A stretch of DNA of 64,000 nucleotides from Bacillota bacterium. GTDB lineage: Bacteria > Bacillota > Clostridia > Lachnospirales > Lachnospiraceae. Of this stretch, positions 17,406-25,476 are shown piece by piece. The notes under the pieces are model-generated. The model searched no databases, had not been told where the DNA came from, and saw nothing but the letters and a program-made list of their open reading frames with translations. The stretch covers positions 1-64,000 of the forward strand of contig JAEYQV010000066.1 of the NCBI GenBank assembly GCA_023409835.1, written 5' to 3'. The position numbers and the translations under genes are program-made. Every line of letters begins with the position of its first letter. Position 1 is the stretch's first letter.

Positions 17406-17909
17406 ATGAGTGAATTTATGAATGCATTGGTAAGTGAACAAAGAAATCTTTTAATTCCTGAAGAAAAGGATTACTTTGGCCTTTTGATTGGCGAATGGGA
17501 TTTTGTATGGAGAGATTCATTGGGAACCAATAATGAGAGACAAGTAAAGGGTGAATGGATTTTTTCAAGAATATTAAACGGTATGGGAATACAGGATATT
17601 TTTATCTGTCCATCAAGGGAAGAACGTAAGAAATTAGTGTTACCGGATGCAGAATACGGTACAACAATCAGAACGTATAATCCAACAACCGGGAATTGGG
17701 AAATATACTATTGCTGTTATGGTGAAAATACAAGACTTGAAGCAGTAAAGGAAGAAGATAGAATTGTATTGACAGAAAAAGCCTATGGAACAATGAGGTG
17801 GATTTTTTCGGAGATTGATGAAAACAGTTTCCATTGGCAGAATGTTATGCTAAAGGAGGAAGGAAAGTGGGTAGTGTGTTCCGATTGTCGTGCTGTCAGA
17901 AGAAAATAA
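17406..17909 (+). CDS. Small soluble protein, DUF1579-like
   Basis: 167 residues from ATG 17406, with AAAGGAGTGG upstream; an in-frame GTG at 17397 overlaps that site and is less likely. The sequence has alternating strands with LIGEWDFVWRDSL, VKGEWIFSRILNGMGIQDIF and GTTIRTYNPTTGNWEIYYC, resembling the lipocalin-like DUF1579 type. No signal peptide is seen. It is the divergent partner of a LysR regulator and so is likely its target. Ligand or activity unknown. Confidence 0.65.
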   Translation: MSEFMNALVSEQRNLLIPEEKDYFGLLIGEWDFVWRDSLGTNNERQVKGEWIFSRILNGMGIQDIFICPSREERKKLVLPDAEYGTTIRTYNPTTGNWEIYYCCYGENTRLEAVKEEDRIVLTEKAYGTMRWIFSEIDENSFHWQNVMLKEEGKWVVCSDCRAVRRK

Positions 17910-18033
17910 TGGGAGTTATGCATAATAAAAACCATGGTTGCTATGGTCATTGGTGTTGTATATAATATGGAGGTAGAAGCTTTGCTCACATGCATGGGCT
18001 GTACAAATAAGCAGTGATGAAATGAGGATAAAA

Positions 18034-18705
18034 ATGAAACGATACTGTACCCTGGAAGAAATATCGGATGGTAAGCTATATCATACAAAGGATCTGGCAG
18101 AAGTAAGCTGTAACGGCTGCATGGGACAAGCCTCCTGCTGCCATGGAATGGGCGGCTCCGTCATATTGGATCCCTATGATATATTCCGAATCACCCTACA
18201 AATGAAGCTGACCTTTGAACAGCTACTGGCTGATAAGCTCGAACTAAATGTTGTAGACGGAATTATTCTTCCTAATCTTAAAATGTCCGGTCCCTCTGAA
18301 GCCTGTGCTTTTCTTAAGGAGGACGGCAGATGCAGTATTCATGGCAGCCGGCCGGGAATCTGCAGAATATTTCCACTGGGAAGATATTATGCGGATCATG
18401 GATTCCAATATTTCCTTCAAGCGAATGAATGCCGGAACACCTCAAAAACAAAGGCCAAGATCAGCAAATGGATTGATACCCCCGATTTAGAAAAGTATGA
18501 GCGTTACTTAGTTGAATGGCATTATTTTTTGAATGACTGCGAAGACATGATAAAGAAAGCAGCACAGGAGACCTTGATTAAAAATATCAACATGTATCTG
18601 CTGAACAGCTTTTATGTGAAGCAATACGATTCGGACAAGGACTTCTATGCACAGTTTGAGGATAGGCTGCGGGTTGCAAGAATGCAGTTGGGTCTTATAG
18701 CTTGA
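18034..18705 (+). CDS. YkgJ-type cysteine-cluster protein
   Basis: 223 residues from ATG 18034 (GAGG 6 bases upstream). The N-terminal half contains the Cys cluster: SCNGCMGQASCCHGMG, then CAFLKEDGRC and PGICRIFPLG, and a further Cys in NECRN. This spacing matches the YkgJ/CxxCxxCC family thought to bind zinc or an iron-sulfur cluster. The C-terminal helical part is not recognised. Cytoplasmic, single gene. Function unknown. Confidence 0.8.
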   Translation: MKRYCTLEEISDGKLYHTKDLAEVSCNGCMGQASCCHGMGGSVILDPYDIFRITLQMKLTFEQLLADKLELNVVDGIILPNLKMSGPSEACAFLKEDGRCSIHGSRPGICRIFPLGRYYADHGFQYFLQANECRNTSKTKAKISKWIDTPDLEKYERYLVEWHYFLNDCEDMIKKAAQETLIKNINMYLLNSFYVKQYDSDKDFYAQFEDRLRVARMQLGLIA

Positions 18706-18841
18706 ATTGTCTATATACCTCATAAAATTGCCTATAAATGCATAAAATAATATATTTTGTAAAAAAAATAGTTTTATTATTGATATGGCTATGTTAAGAT
18801 AAATCATGAAGTACTATATTTTATCTTAGGGGGTAATAGGA

Positions 18842-19384
18842 GTGTTTTGTTCAAAGTGTGGTTCTCAGGTACAGGAAGGAGTCGCATACTGTCCTCAATG
18901 CGGTGCGGCAATGGTAGGCGTCGCCAATAATACGGTCAATAACGCCGGTAATAATACTGGCAGCAATATCGGGTATCAGCCGAATCTATCCTATGGCAGC
19001 AGCCCGATAAAATCCAAAGGCAATGACATGAATAAGTTACGGATTGGTGCGTCAATTCTAGTAATTATAGCTACCTTCATGCCGTACATATCAGCAATGG
19101 GCTATAGTGTTGGACTGTTTGGCGAAGGCCGAGACGGAATATATTTTATTATTCTTGCTGCGGCAGTAATTATTTGTGATGTTTTAAGAAAGAATGTTCC
19201 TGCAGCGGTACTATCAATTATCACCTTAGGTTTTGCTGCATATGAAGTAATCGATACTAGAAAAGTTGCATCTGAAGCTTACGGTTTACTGGAGTATGAA
19301 TCAGGGTTTTATTGTCTGATTCTTGGTGCTATTGCAATGGCGGTTGCCGGACCGGTTATGAAAGCAATTGAAAAGAAGAGATAA
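18842..19384 (+). CDS. Zinc-ribbon membrane protein
   Basis: 180 residues from GTG 18842 with AGGGGG upstream. The N-terminus is a zinc ribbon (MFCSKCGSQVQEGVAYCPQC) followed by an Asn/Gly-rich linker (residues 25-60) and three or four hydrophobic helices. Such zinc-ribbon plus membrane proteins are common in Firmicutes and mostly uncharacterised. A strong terminator follows, so it is probably monocistronic. Confidence 0.75.
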   Translation: MFCSKCGSQVQEGVAYCPQCGAAMVGVANNTVNNAGNNTGSNIGYQPNLSYGSSPIKSKGNDMNKLRIGASILVIIATFMPYISAMGYSVGLFGEGRDGIYFIILAAAVIICDVLRKNVPAAVLSIITLGFAAYEVIDTRKVASEAYGLLEYESGFYCLILGAIAMAVAGPVMKAIEKKR

Positions 19385-19418
19385 TAGATAGAATAGGTAT
19401 AACATAGGATAATGTTTG

Positions 19419-19451
19419 GTACGCTGTGAATAAGCTCACAGCGTACTTTTT
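19419..19451 (+). terminator. Intrinsic terminator after the zinc-ribbon gene
   Basis: GTACGCTGTGA pairs perfectly with TCACAGCGTAC around a 6-base loop, followed by a run of T. Confidence 0.92.
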
Positions 19452-19489
19452 TATTACGAGAAATTTATGCTGAAATTATCCCAAATATG

Positions 19490-19552
19490 TTGACAGACGA
19501 CATATGTCGTGATACGATATACATATCATATATGTCGTATCACGATATATAG
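19490..19552 (+). promoter_or_regulatory. Promoter with PadR-type operator repeats
   Basis: TTGACA (19490-19495), 17 bases, TACGAT (19513-19518). The palindrome GACATATGTC lies in the spacer. TGTCGTGATACGATATA is followed by the related TGTCGTATCACGATATA about 30 bases on, and these halves are near inverted copies of each other. Another GACATAT follows at about 19559. The arrangement fits autorepression by the PadR protein encoded directly downstream. Confidence 0.75.
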
Positions 19553-19586
19553 TAAGGCGACATATTTAGTATTAGGAGGAAGAGGG

Positions 19587-19919
19587 ATGGCCGAGAAAAA
19601 TGAACCCTTAACGGAGAGCTACTATTATATTTTGTTATGTCTGTATAATCAACCCAACCATGGCTATGGTATCATGCAGGAGGCGGAAAAACTATCGGAA
19701 GGTACTGTTAAGATTGGATCCGGCACTATGTACGGTGCCACGAGTAATATGATGAAAAAGGGGTGGATCAGAGAGACCTTGAGTAATAATCCGGATGACC
19801 GCAGGAAACGATTGTATGAATTGACGCAGGAGGGGAGAAGGATTCTGGAGGAGGAAATTGCGCGGTTAAAGCGTATGCTGGATGGAGCGGAAATAGTATT
19901 GCATAGGGGGAATCGTTGA
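19587..19919 (+). CDS. PadR family transcriptional regulator
   Basis: 110 residues from ATG 19587, preceded by TAGGAGGAAGAGGG. It has the compact PadR winged-helix: ESYYYILLCLYNQPNHGYGI, the conserved GSGTMYGATSNMMKKGWI recognition and wing region, then RRKRLYELTQEGRRIL and a C-terminal dimerisation helix. It overlaps its own operator-like promoter region and is followed one base later by a DUF2812 gene, a frequent pairing in which the PadR protein controls the membrane protein. Confidence 0.92.
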   Translation: MAEKNEPLTESYYYILLCLYNQPNHGYGIMQEAEKLSEGTVKIGSGTMYGATSNMMKKGWIRETLSNNPDDRRKRLYELTQEGRRILEEEIARLKRMLDGAEIVLHRGNR

Positions 19920-19920
19920 T

Positions 19921-20868
19921 ATGAGAGATGTCGTAGTAAAATACAATATGTATGCTGCCTGGGACTATGATAAGGAAGAACAGGCATTAAATGAAGCCTC
20001 CAAAAAAGGTCTCCAGCTGGTTAAGGGAGGATGCTTTCACTCGAAGTTTCGAAGGGATAACAGTATACGCTACATTTATCAGCTGGATTATTATCTTGGA
20101 ATTGAGGATATGGTCCGATATAGGGAGATTTTTGAAGAACAGGGGTGGGAGTATATTAATTCAACCTTTAACGGATGGCATTATTTTCGTAAGCCCTATG
20201 AAGAGGGCATGGATGAGCGGGAGATGCGTATCTATACGGATAAAGAGTCCCTGAGAGAAATGCAGAATCGGTGGCTTCGTATCATTATCCTATTGGATAT
20301 TGTATACGTTCTGATGGCTATATCCTATGTATTCTTTGGCTTTAGACGGGGCTTTGATCTTATCGCACTGGAGGGCATTCTCTTTGGATTTCTGGCGTTG
20401 ACGATTACCCTTGGGATAATACGGGCAAGAAAGGTGTTGGATGGTAAAAAGAGTGGCTTATGTATACCGATACAGATTATGTTTCCGATCGTATTCCTAA
20501 CGCTTATCGGTGTTATCGTCTATAATAGTATGGGCTTGGGCTATGATATCATTCACCATGAAAGGTTTGCCATTGAAGAAACAGAAGAGAAAACGCTGCC
20601 GGTAACAAGCAGTACCATTTCAATCGAAAGGAGCGGCAGCTACGAAGTAAGTCTGGATCTTCATATGGAGGGAGGAAGTGTTACCTTTTCGCTGGTTGAT
20701 GAGGACGGGGAAAAAGTATACAGCCAGACTGCTGAAAATTGCAGAGTACGGGGCAGGAAGCTGAAGCTTAAGAAGGGTACATATCGGACAGAGTACTCCT
20801 ATGAGTATTTAAAGCCGGTTTCGGAGGCTTCCGATATCAAAGTGGATTTCAAACTAAGACGTAACTAA
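19921..20868 (+). CDS. DUF2812 domain membrane protein
   Basis: 315 residues. The N-terminal ~110 residues fit DUF2812 (AAWDYDKEEQALNEASKKGLQLVKGG). Then come three hydrophobic helices between about 115 and 200, and a C-terminal domain rich in beta strands that may lie outside the membrane (SYEVSLDLHMEGGSVTFSLVD). It starts one base after padR, so both genes are surely one transcript. Function unknown; PadR-DUF2812 pairs are sometimes linked to envelope stress. Confidence 0.8.
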   Translation: MRDVVVKYNMYAAWDYDKEEQALNEASKKGLQLVKGGCFHSKFRRDNSIRYIYQLDYYLGIEDMVRYREIFEEQGWEYINSTFNGWHYFRKPYEEGMDEREMRIYTDKESLREMQNRWLRIIILLDIVYVLMAISYVFFGFRRGFDLIALEGILFGFLALTITLGIIRARKVLDGKKSGLCIPIQIMFPIVFLTLIGVIVYNSMGLGYDIIHHERFAIEETEEKTLPVTSSTISIERSGSYEVSLDLHMEGGSVTFSLVDEDGEKVYSQTAENCRVRGRKLKLKKGTYRTEYSYEYLKPVSEASDIKVDFKLRRN

Positions 20869-20899
20869 GTACGGACTACTTCATGATGATTTGCCACAT

Positions 20900-20948
20900 A
20901 AAAGGCTGGGAACCGGCTGCAGACAGCATACCGGGATCCCAGCCTTTT
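20900..20948. terminator. Bidirectional terminator between convergent genes
   Basis: AAAAGGCTGGGA pairs with TCCCAGCCTTTT, with an inner CCGG/CCGG. It serves the DUF2812 gene on the plus strand and the PurF-like gene on the minus strand. Confidence 0.9.
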
Positions 20949-21043
20949 CGTTAGCGGTTGGCTGCCACAGGCAGACAATCCGGTTAGGACTGTAAATATC
21001 CATGTATCACGATATATGAAATACGATAAATGAAATGAGTTGT

Positions 21044-22447
21044 TTACTCGTTGCCACTCCAGCAATAGGTGCAGAGCTTACAGGGGCTGATACCAACGGA
21101 CTCTACCATATCATCGAGCCTATGATACCTTAAGGTAGTAAAATTCAGCTCGTCCCCTATCTTCTCCAGCATATTCTTGTACCGTTCCGAATCAGGGTCG
21201 GCATACTCCTTTAATACCTTTAGCGGGACTGCACCCTCCTCTTTTTGGATGACCCTTCTTGTAATCAGGTCCATATCGGAGGAGGAACGGGAGAAATTCA
21301 GGTACTTACAACCGAACAGCAGGGGAGGACAGGCCGGACGGATATGAACCTCCTTCGCACCGCTCTGGTATAAAAACTCCGTGGTTTCTCTTAGCTGTGT
21401 ACCACGGACGATGGAGTCGTCAATCAGCAGTAAACGCTTGTCCTTGATCAGATCATGGATGGGAATTAATTTCATCTTTGCAATTAGATTTCTCTGGCTC
21501 TGCATCGTCGGCATGAAGGAGCGGGGCCAGGTCGGAGTATATTTGATAAAGGGTCTGGAGAAGGGAATTCCGGATTCATTCGCATAACCAATTGCATGAG
21601 CGGTACCGGAGTCAGGAACACCGGCGACGATGTCGGGCTTTACGCTATCACGTTTGGCCAGGAGCGAACCGCAGTTATATCTCATCTTCTCGACAGATAC
21701 TCCCTCATAAGAGGAGGAGGGGTAGCCGTAGTAGATCCATAAGAAGGTACAGATTTTCATATCGGTACCGGGTAAGCTTAAGGTTGTGACTGCCTCCGGT
21801 GTCAGAACGACAATCTCACCGGGGCCCAGTTCCTTATAATCGGTGTAACCCAGGTTCAGATATGCAAAGCTCTCAAAGGCGGCACAGAAGGAGTCTTCCT
21901 TCCTACCGATGGCAACCGGAGTCCTTCCCAGCCTGTCCCTTGCAGCATAGATGCCCTTTGGTGTCATCAGAAGAATGGTAATAGAACCCTCGATGAGCTC
22001 CTGAGCATAACGGATTCCCTCGACAAGATTCTCCTTCTGGTTAATGATGGCGGCCACCAGCTCTGTAGCATTAATATCACCGCCGCTCATCTCCAGGAAG
22101 TGAGTATTTCCTGCCCGGAAAATTATTTTTTCGATATCATTGGTATTATTAATTTTTCCGACTGTAGTGATGGAATAGGTGCCATGATGGGAGCGGACAA
22201 TCAAGGGCTGGGACTCGTAATCGGAGATACAGCCAAGACCCAGATTTCCTTCCATCTTATTCACATCCTTTTCAAATTTCGTCCGGAAAGGGGAATTCTC
22301 AATGTTATGGATTGCCCGGTCAAAACCGTTTTTTCCGAATACAGCCATACCACCACGTCTGGTACCAAGATGGGAATGGTAATCTGTTCCGAAAAATAAG
22401 TCAAATATGCAATCTGTTTTCGATGCTACTGCAAAAAAGCCACCCAT
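21044..22447 (-). CDS. PurF-like amidophosphoribosyltransferase homologue lacking the catalytic cysteine
   Basis: 467 residues. It resembles PurF: N-terminal Ntn-type glutaminase fold (YHSHLGTRRGGMAVFG), and a phosphoribosyltransferase domain with LLLIDDSIVRGTQL, the PRPP-binding loop. The C-terminal CKLCTYC is reminiscent of the iron-sulfur ligands of Bacillus-type PurF. However, the protein begins MGGFFAVAS where PurF has Met-Cys-Gly, so the processed catalytic Cys is absent. It may use ammonia, or have a regulatory or different role. GGAGGA lies upstream; it is not in a purine operon here. Confidence 0.8.
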   Translation of the reverse strand: MGGFFAVASKTDCIFDLFFGTDYHSHLGTRRGGMAVFGKNGFDRAIHNIENSPFRTKFEKDVNKMEGNLGLGCISDYESQPLIVRSHHGTYSITTVGKINNTNDIEKIIFRAGNTHFLEMSGGDINATELVAAIINQKENLVEGIRYAQELIEGSITILLMTPKGIYAARDRLGRTPVAIGRKEDSFCAAFESFAYLNLGYTDYKELGPGEIVVLTPEAVTTLSLPGTDMKICTFLWIYYGYPSSSYEGVSVEKMRYNCGSLLAKRDSVKPDIVAGVPDSGTAHAIGYANESGIPFSRPFIKYTPTWPRSFMPTMQSQRNLIAKMKLIPIHDLIKDKRLLLIDDSIVRGTQLRETTEFLYQSGAKEVHIRPACPPLLFGCKYLNFSRSSSDMDLITRRVIQKEEGAVPLKVLKEYADPDSERYKNMLEKIGDELNFTTLRYHRLDDMVESVGISPCKLCTYCWSGNE

Positions 22448-22492
22448 TCTAATTCCTCCATTATAATATAAGTACGATTCTCTATTAAGAAA

Positions 22493-22521
22493 ATGATATT
22501 ACAGGGGAAATTGTTTGTAAA
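22493..22521 (-). promoter_or_regulatory. Promoter of the PurF-like gene
   Basis: On the minus strand TTTACA (22521-22516), 17-base spacer and TATCAT (22498-22493), about 45 bases before the start codon. The gene therefore need not rely on the upstream SDR gene. Confidence 0.55.
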
Positions 22522-22587
22522 TGTAAAATGGTGGCTTTATCTAGTATTAATTCTAATGTTATTTATAAGCAGACAGATATTCTTTGA

Positions 22588-23328
22588 TCAAATCCAGCCT
22601 CCGTCCAGTCCGATGATCTGACCGGTAAGATATTCGTTCTTATAAGCCAGATGATAAACCAGATCCGCAACCTCCTCTGCCCTTCCAAGACGGCTGGCAG
22701 GGATTTCGGTAATCAGCTGCATCAGCTCCTCATCCTCCAAAAACCGGTTCATTTCCGTATCGATAGCTCCGCAGGCAACAGCATTTACCTGGATGTTGCT
22801 GGGGGCAAGCTCCTTGGCCAGTGCCTTTGTGAAAGCATTCATGCCACCCTTGGAGGCAGAGTAAACTGCTTCACAGGAGGCTCCGACATTTCCCCAGACG
22901 GAGGAGATGTTAACTATTTTGCCGGACTTGTTCCTCACCATATCAGGAACAGCCAGCGAGCAGCAGTTGAATACAGAGGTAAGATTGGTGGTAATGACCC
23001 GGTCCCAATCTGCGGGAGACATATCTGTGAATAGACCCACATAAGAGATGCCTGCATTGTTTATTAACACATCAACGTTACCATAGAGCTTCTTGATTTG
23101 TGCGAACAGCTCTTTCGCCTCCTCGTACTTACCCATATCTCCTAAAAAAGCATGGCAGGAGACCTGATATGTCTCAAGCTCTGCCTTTGTCTTTCGTAAT
23201 TGCTCCTCCTGTTTGGCGCAGTTGATAACGACATTATAGCCCTTTTTGGCAAATTTCACGGCGATTGCTTTCCCAATTCCTCTGGAGGAGCCGGTAACTA
23301 ATACTGTTTTTCTGTTCACTCCGATCAT
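22588..23328 (-). CDS. SDR family 3-oxoacyl-ACP-reductase-like protein
   Basis: 246 residues with the classical short-chain dehydrogenase features: cofactor motif TGSSRGIGKAIA, NNAG, the catalytic Ser (NISSVWG), and YSASKGG with Tyr-x3-Lys. The C-terminus ends QIIGLDGGWI. This resembles FabG and the YmfI-type reductase that acts on the EF-P 5-aminopentanol modification in Firmicutes. Being outside a fatty-acid operon favours the latter, but the two cannot be separated from sequence alone. GTG 23319 is an alternative start with better spacing from GAAGGG. Confidence 0.85.
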   Translation of the reverse strand: MIGVNRKTVLVTGSSRGIGKAIAVKFAKKGYNVVINCAKQEEQLRKTKAELETYQVSCHAFLGDMGKYEEAKELFAQIKKLYGNVDVLINNAGISYVGLFTDMSPADWDRVITTNLTSVFNCCSLAVPDMVRNKSGKIVNISSVWGNVGASCEAVYSASKGGMNAFTKALAKELAPSNIQVNAVACGAIDTEMNRFLEDEELMQLITEIPASRLGRAEEVADLVYHLAYKNEYLTGQIIGLDGGWI

Positions 23329-23383
23329 CCCTTCGCTATAGTAAGCTTTACTCCATAATTAACTTAATGATTTACTTAACCTG

Positions 23384-23447
23384 ATTATATCATAACGCCT
23401 TCCCGATAGAAAGAGAAGTTGATAATCACTGCACCATATGATAAAAT
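23384..23447. promoter_or_regulatory. Divergent promoters between SDR and LCP-like genes
   Basis: Plus strand: TTGATA (23419-23424), 17 bases, TAAAAT (23442-23447), about 28 bases before the LCP-like ATG. Minus strand: a perfect TATAAT (23389-23384) with only a weak -35 box, serving the SDR gene. Confidence 0.6.
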
Positions 23448-23474
23448 AAAACGGATAATGAGAGGTGATTACCT

Positions 23475-24290
23475 ATGAAAAAAGCATGGAGGATGTTTAT
23501 TAGAGGTTTAGCTAAATCCTTGATTTTTATGTGTATTCTGCTTGGAGTCGGTGTTCTGAGCTATAAGGCTGTGCTGCATTTATTACATATTCCGGTGAAG
23601 CAGCCCGAGGTTATAGCGGAGCCCGCTTTTAAACAGAAGGATATCACCACAGCAGCATTAGACGACATCTCAAAGAATCTGATTTTCTGTGTGGATGAGG
23701 ATAAGGGTGATATCACAAAGCTGTTATTAGAGATATTCCACTGCGCTGACCAAAAGCTTTATTACATAACCATACCGGTCAACACGCAGTTCACAATGTC
23801 GGATACATTATATCGGGAGCTGGTACTGGTTGATCCTGCAATTCCGCAGGTAATCAAGTTTTCCGGTATCATGAATTATTTCCCGGAGGATAAAGCTTAT
23901 GATTATGGAGTATTATTACTGGAGGATTTATTAGATCTTAAGGTGAGCTATTTTACTGTAATGCCGGAAAGCGTATATCATTCCATTTTTGTTACAGATT
24001 CCTCGGATACACCAAAGGAGATCTTTACCGGGGAGTATAAGGAATATATTCAAACACTAAAGACCGAGAAAAAGGTTACTGATTATCTGGACAGATTCTA
24101 TGACACTGTAACTTCAAACCTTTCCTTAACAGATAAGAAGAAGTATGTTGAAAGCTATTTGGAACTGTCCGTGGAGGATATCAGCTTTGAGCTGATTGCA
24201 GGTGACCAGACAAATAGTGCCTTCCTCGTTGATACAGCCGGGGCAGCCGGACAGCTGGCCGCGATGACCGGCGGCATACCACGGAATTAA
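23475..24290 (+). CDS. Membrane-anchored LCP-like protein, degenerate
   Basis: 271 residues with an N-terminal signal-anchor helix (about residues 10-35). The extracytoplasmic part recalls the LytR-CpsA-Psr fold: DDISKNLIFCVDEDKGDITKLL, YYITIPVNTQFTMSDTLY in place of the usual IPRDT motif, and a later LEDLLDLKVSYFTVM. The Arg/Asp residues that bind the polyprenyl pyrophosphate in active LCP enzymes are not visible. It may be a divergent or inactive cell-wall polymer ligase. Has its own promoter and a terminator. Confidence 0.6.
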   Translation: MKKAWRMFIRGLAKSLIFMCILLGVGVLSYKAVLHLLHIPVKQPEVIAEPAFKQKDITTAALDDISKNLIFCVDEDKGDITKLLLEIFHCADQKLYYITIPVNTQFTMSDTLYRELVLVDPAIPQVIKFSGIMNYFPEDKAYDYGVLLLEDLLDLKVSYFTVMPESVYHSIFVTDSSDTPKEIFTGEYKEYIQTLKTEKKVTDYLDRFYDTVTSNLSLTDKKKYVESYLELSVEDISFELIAGDQTNSAFLVDTAGAAGQLAAMTGGIPRN

Positions 24291-24296
24291 GGCTTA

Positions 24297-24318
24297 GGTC
24301 CCGGGATGGGACCTTGTT
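24297..24318 (+). terminator. Intrinsic terminator after the LCP-like gene
   Basis: GGTCCC (24297-24302) pairs with GGGACC (24308-24313), followed by TTGTTT. Short but GC-rich. Confidence 0.6.
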
Positions 24319-24397
24319 TATGTATAAGGAGCCTTAGAACTGTGTACCATAAAAATGCAGAACTGCTACACTATATGAAAGATAATGAGGTGCGGTT

Positions 24398-25282
24398 ATG
24401 ACCGTTCGAAAGAAAAGTAAAAAACATATTATTTTAATGCGGAAATATATGACGATTATTGTAGGCTCCATTCTGATGGCATTATCCGTGAATCTGGTAT
24501 TTGAGCCAATGGGGCTGGTAACCGGAGGGGTATCGGGTCTGGGTATTGTCATTAAGAAACTGACGGAGCCTATTATAAAAGGTGGCTTACCCATCTGGCT
24601 GTTTACCGTGATGTGTAATGTACCGTTATTTCTGACAGCGATCAAGCTGAAAGGGTTTAAATTCATTATCTCTGTTCTCCTTGGAACCATATCCTTTATA
24701 GTGGCATTGGGTGTGCTTCCGGTTAATACAACGCAATTTGAGGATGCCTTATTGGCATCCATCTGCGGTGGTGCCATCAGTGGTATAGGCATGGGACTGG
24801 TATTCTCTGCTATGGCCTCTACGGGGGGGACGGACCTTTTGGCGACCTTAATTCATGATTATCAGAAACACATCTCTGTGCCCCAGATTCTGACTGTGAT
24901 CGATTGTGCGATTATCGTGGTCGGCGCTATTGTTTTCGGTCTCGGCAATGCACTCTATGCCATCATTGCGATCTTCATCAATGCTAAGGTCTCGGACGGT
25001 ATTCTGGAAGGATTGAAATTTGCGAAAATGGCATATATCATATCGGATCAGCATGCAGAGATCGCCGATTCGATACTGATCTCACTGGACCGTGGGGTTA
25101 CCGGTATAAATGTTACCGGTATGTATTCCAACAAGGATAGAAAGATGCTTTTTTGCGTGGTTTCTAAGAAGGAAATCGCTAAAATCATTGAGATTTCAAA
25201 GAAAATTGACCCAGATTGTTTTGTCATAATTAGTGATGTCAGAGAGGTCCAGGGAGAGGGTTTTATTGAATATAGACAGTAA
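24398..25282 (+). CDS. YitT family membrane protein
   Basis: 294 residues. About five membrane helices occupy residues 15-200, with the family motif GLVTGGVSGLGIVIKK and GTDLLATLIHDY. The C-terminal cytoplasmic DUF2179 domain (about 215-290) contains GVTGINVTGMYSNKDRKMLFCVV. YitT proteins are widespread in Firmicutes and act as uncharacterised transport-like membrane proteins. GAGGTG lies upstream of the ATG. Single gene. Confidence 0.88.
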   Translation: MTVRKKSKKHIILMRKYMTIIVGSILMALSVNLVFEPMGLVTGGVSGLGIVIKKLTEPIIKGGLPIWLFTVMCNVPLFLTAIKLKGFKFIISVLLGTISFIVALGVLPVNTTQFEDALLASICGGAISGIGMGLVFSAMASTGGTDLLATLIHDYQKHISVPQILTVIDCAIIVVGAIVFGLGNALYAIIAIFINAKVSDGILEGLKFAKMAYIISDQHAEIADSILISLDRGVTGINVTGMYSNKDRKMLFCVVSKKEIAKIIEISKKIDPDCFVIISDVREVQGEGFIEYRQ

Positions 25283-25396
25283 ATAAAACATATTTTTAAC
25301 GGATTATCGGTAAAAATACTTATTTTTGCTTGTAATATACAAATTATACAAAAGGGTAAAACTGATTTTGTTAAAATGGGATATGGTTTATAAAAG

Positions 25397-25425
25397 TTAA
25401 ATGGTGTATCATACTACTATAAAAT
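25397..25425 (+). promoter_or_regulatory. Candidate promoter of the msmX-like gene
   Basis: TTAAAT (25397-25402), 17 bases, TAAAAT (25420-25425). A TACTAT-AAA-ATAGTA inverted repeat overlaps the -10 box and could be an operator. Confidence 0.45.
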
Positions 25426-25476
25426 AGTACAAGAAATACAATTATTGTTGAATTGTAGAATCGTAGGAGGATGAAA

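Noticed and set aside
18508..18807. 99-codon minus-strand open frame crossing into an intergenic gap
   Set aside because: Mostly antisense to the Cys-cluster gene; the intergenic part is AT-rich and gives low-complexity hydrophobic residues.
21381..21981. Several plus-strand open frames rich in Arg and Ser
   Set aside because: They lie opposite the PurF-like gene and have composition typical of antisense frames; no ribosome binding sites.
22651..23034. 127-codon plus-strand open frame
   Set aside because: Antisense to the SDR gene, which has full motif support.
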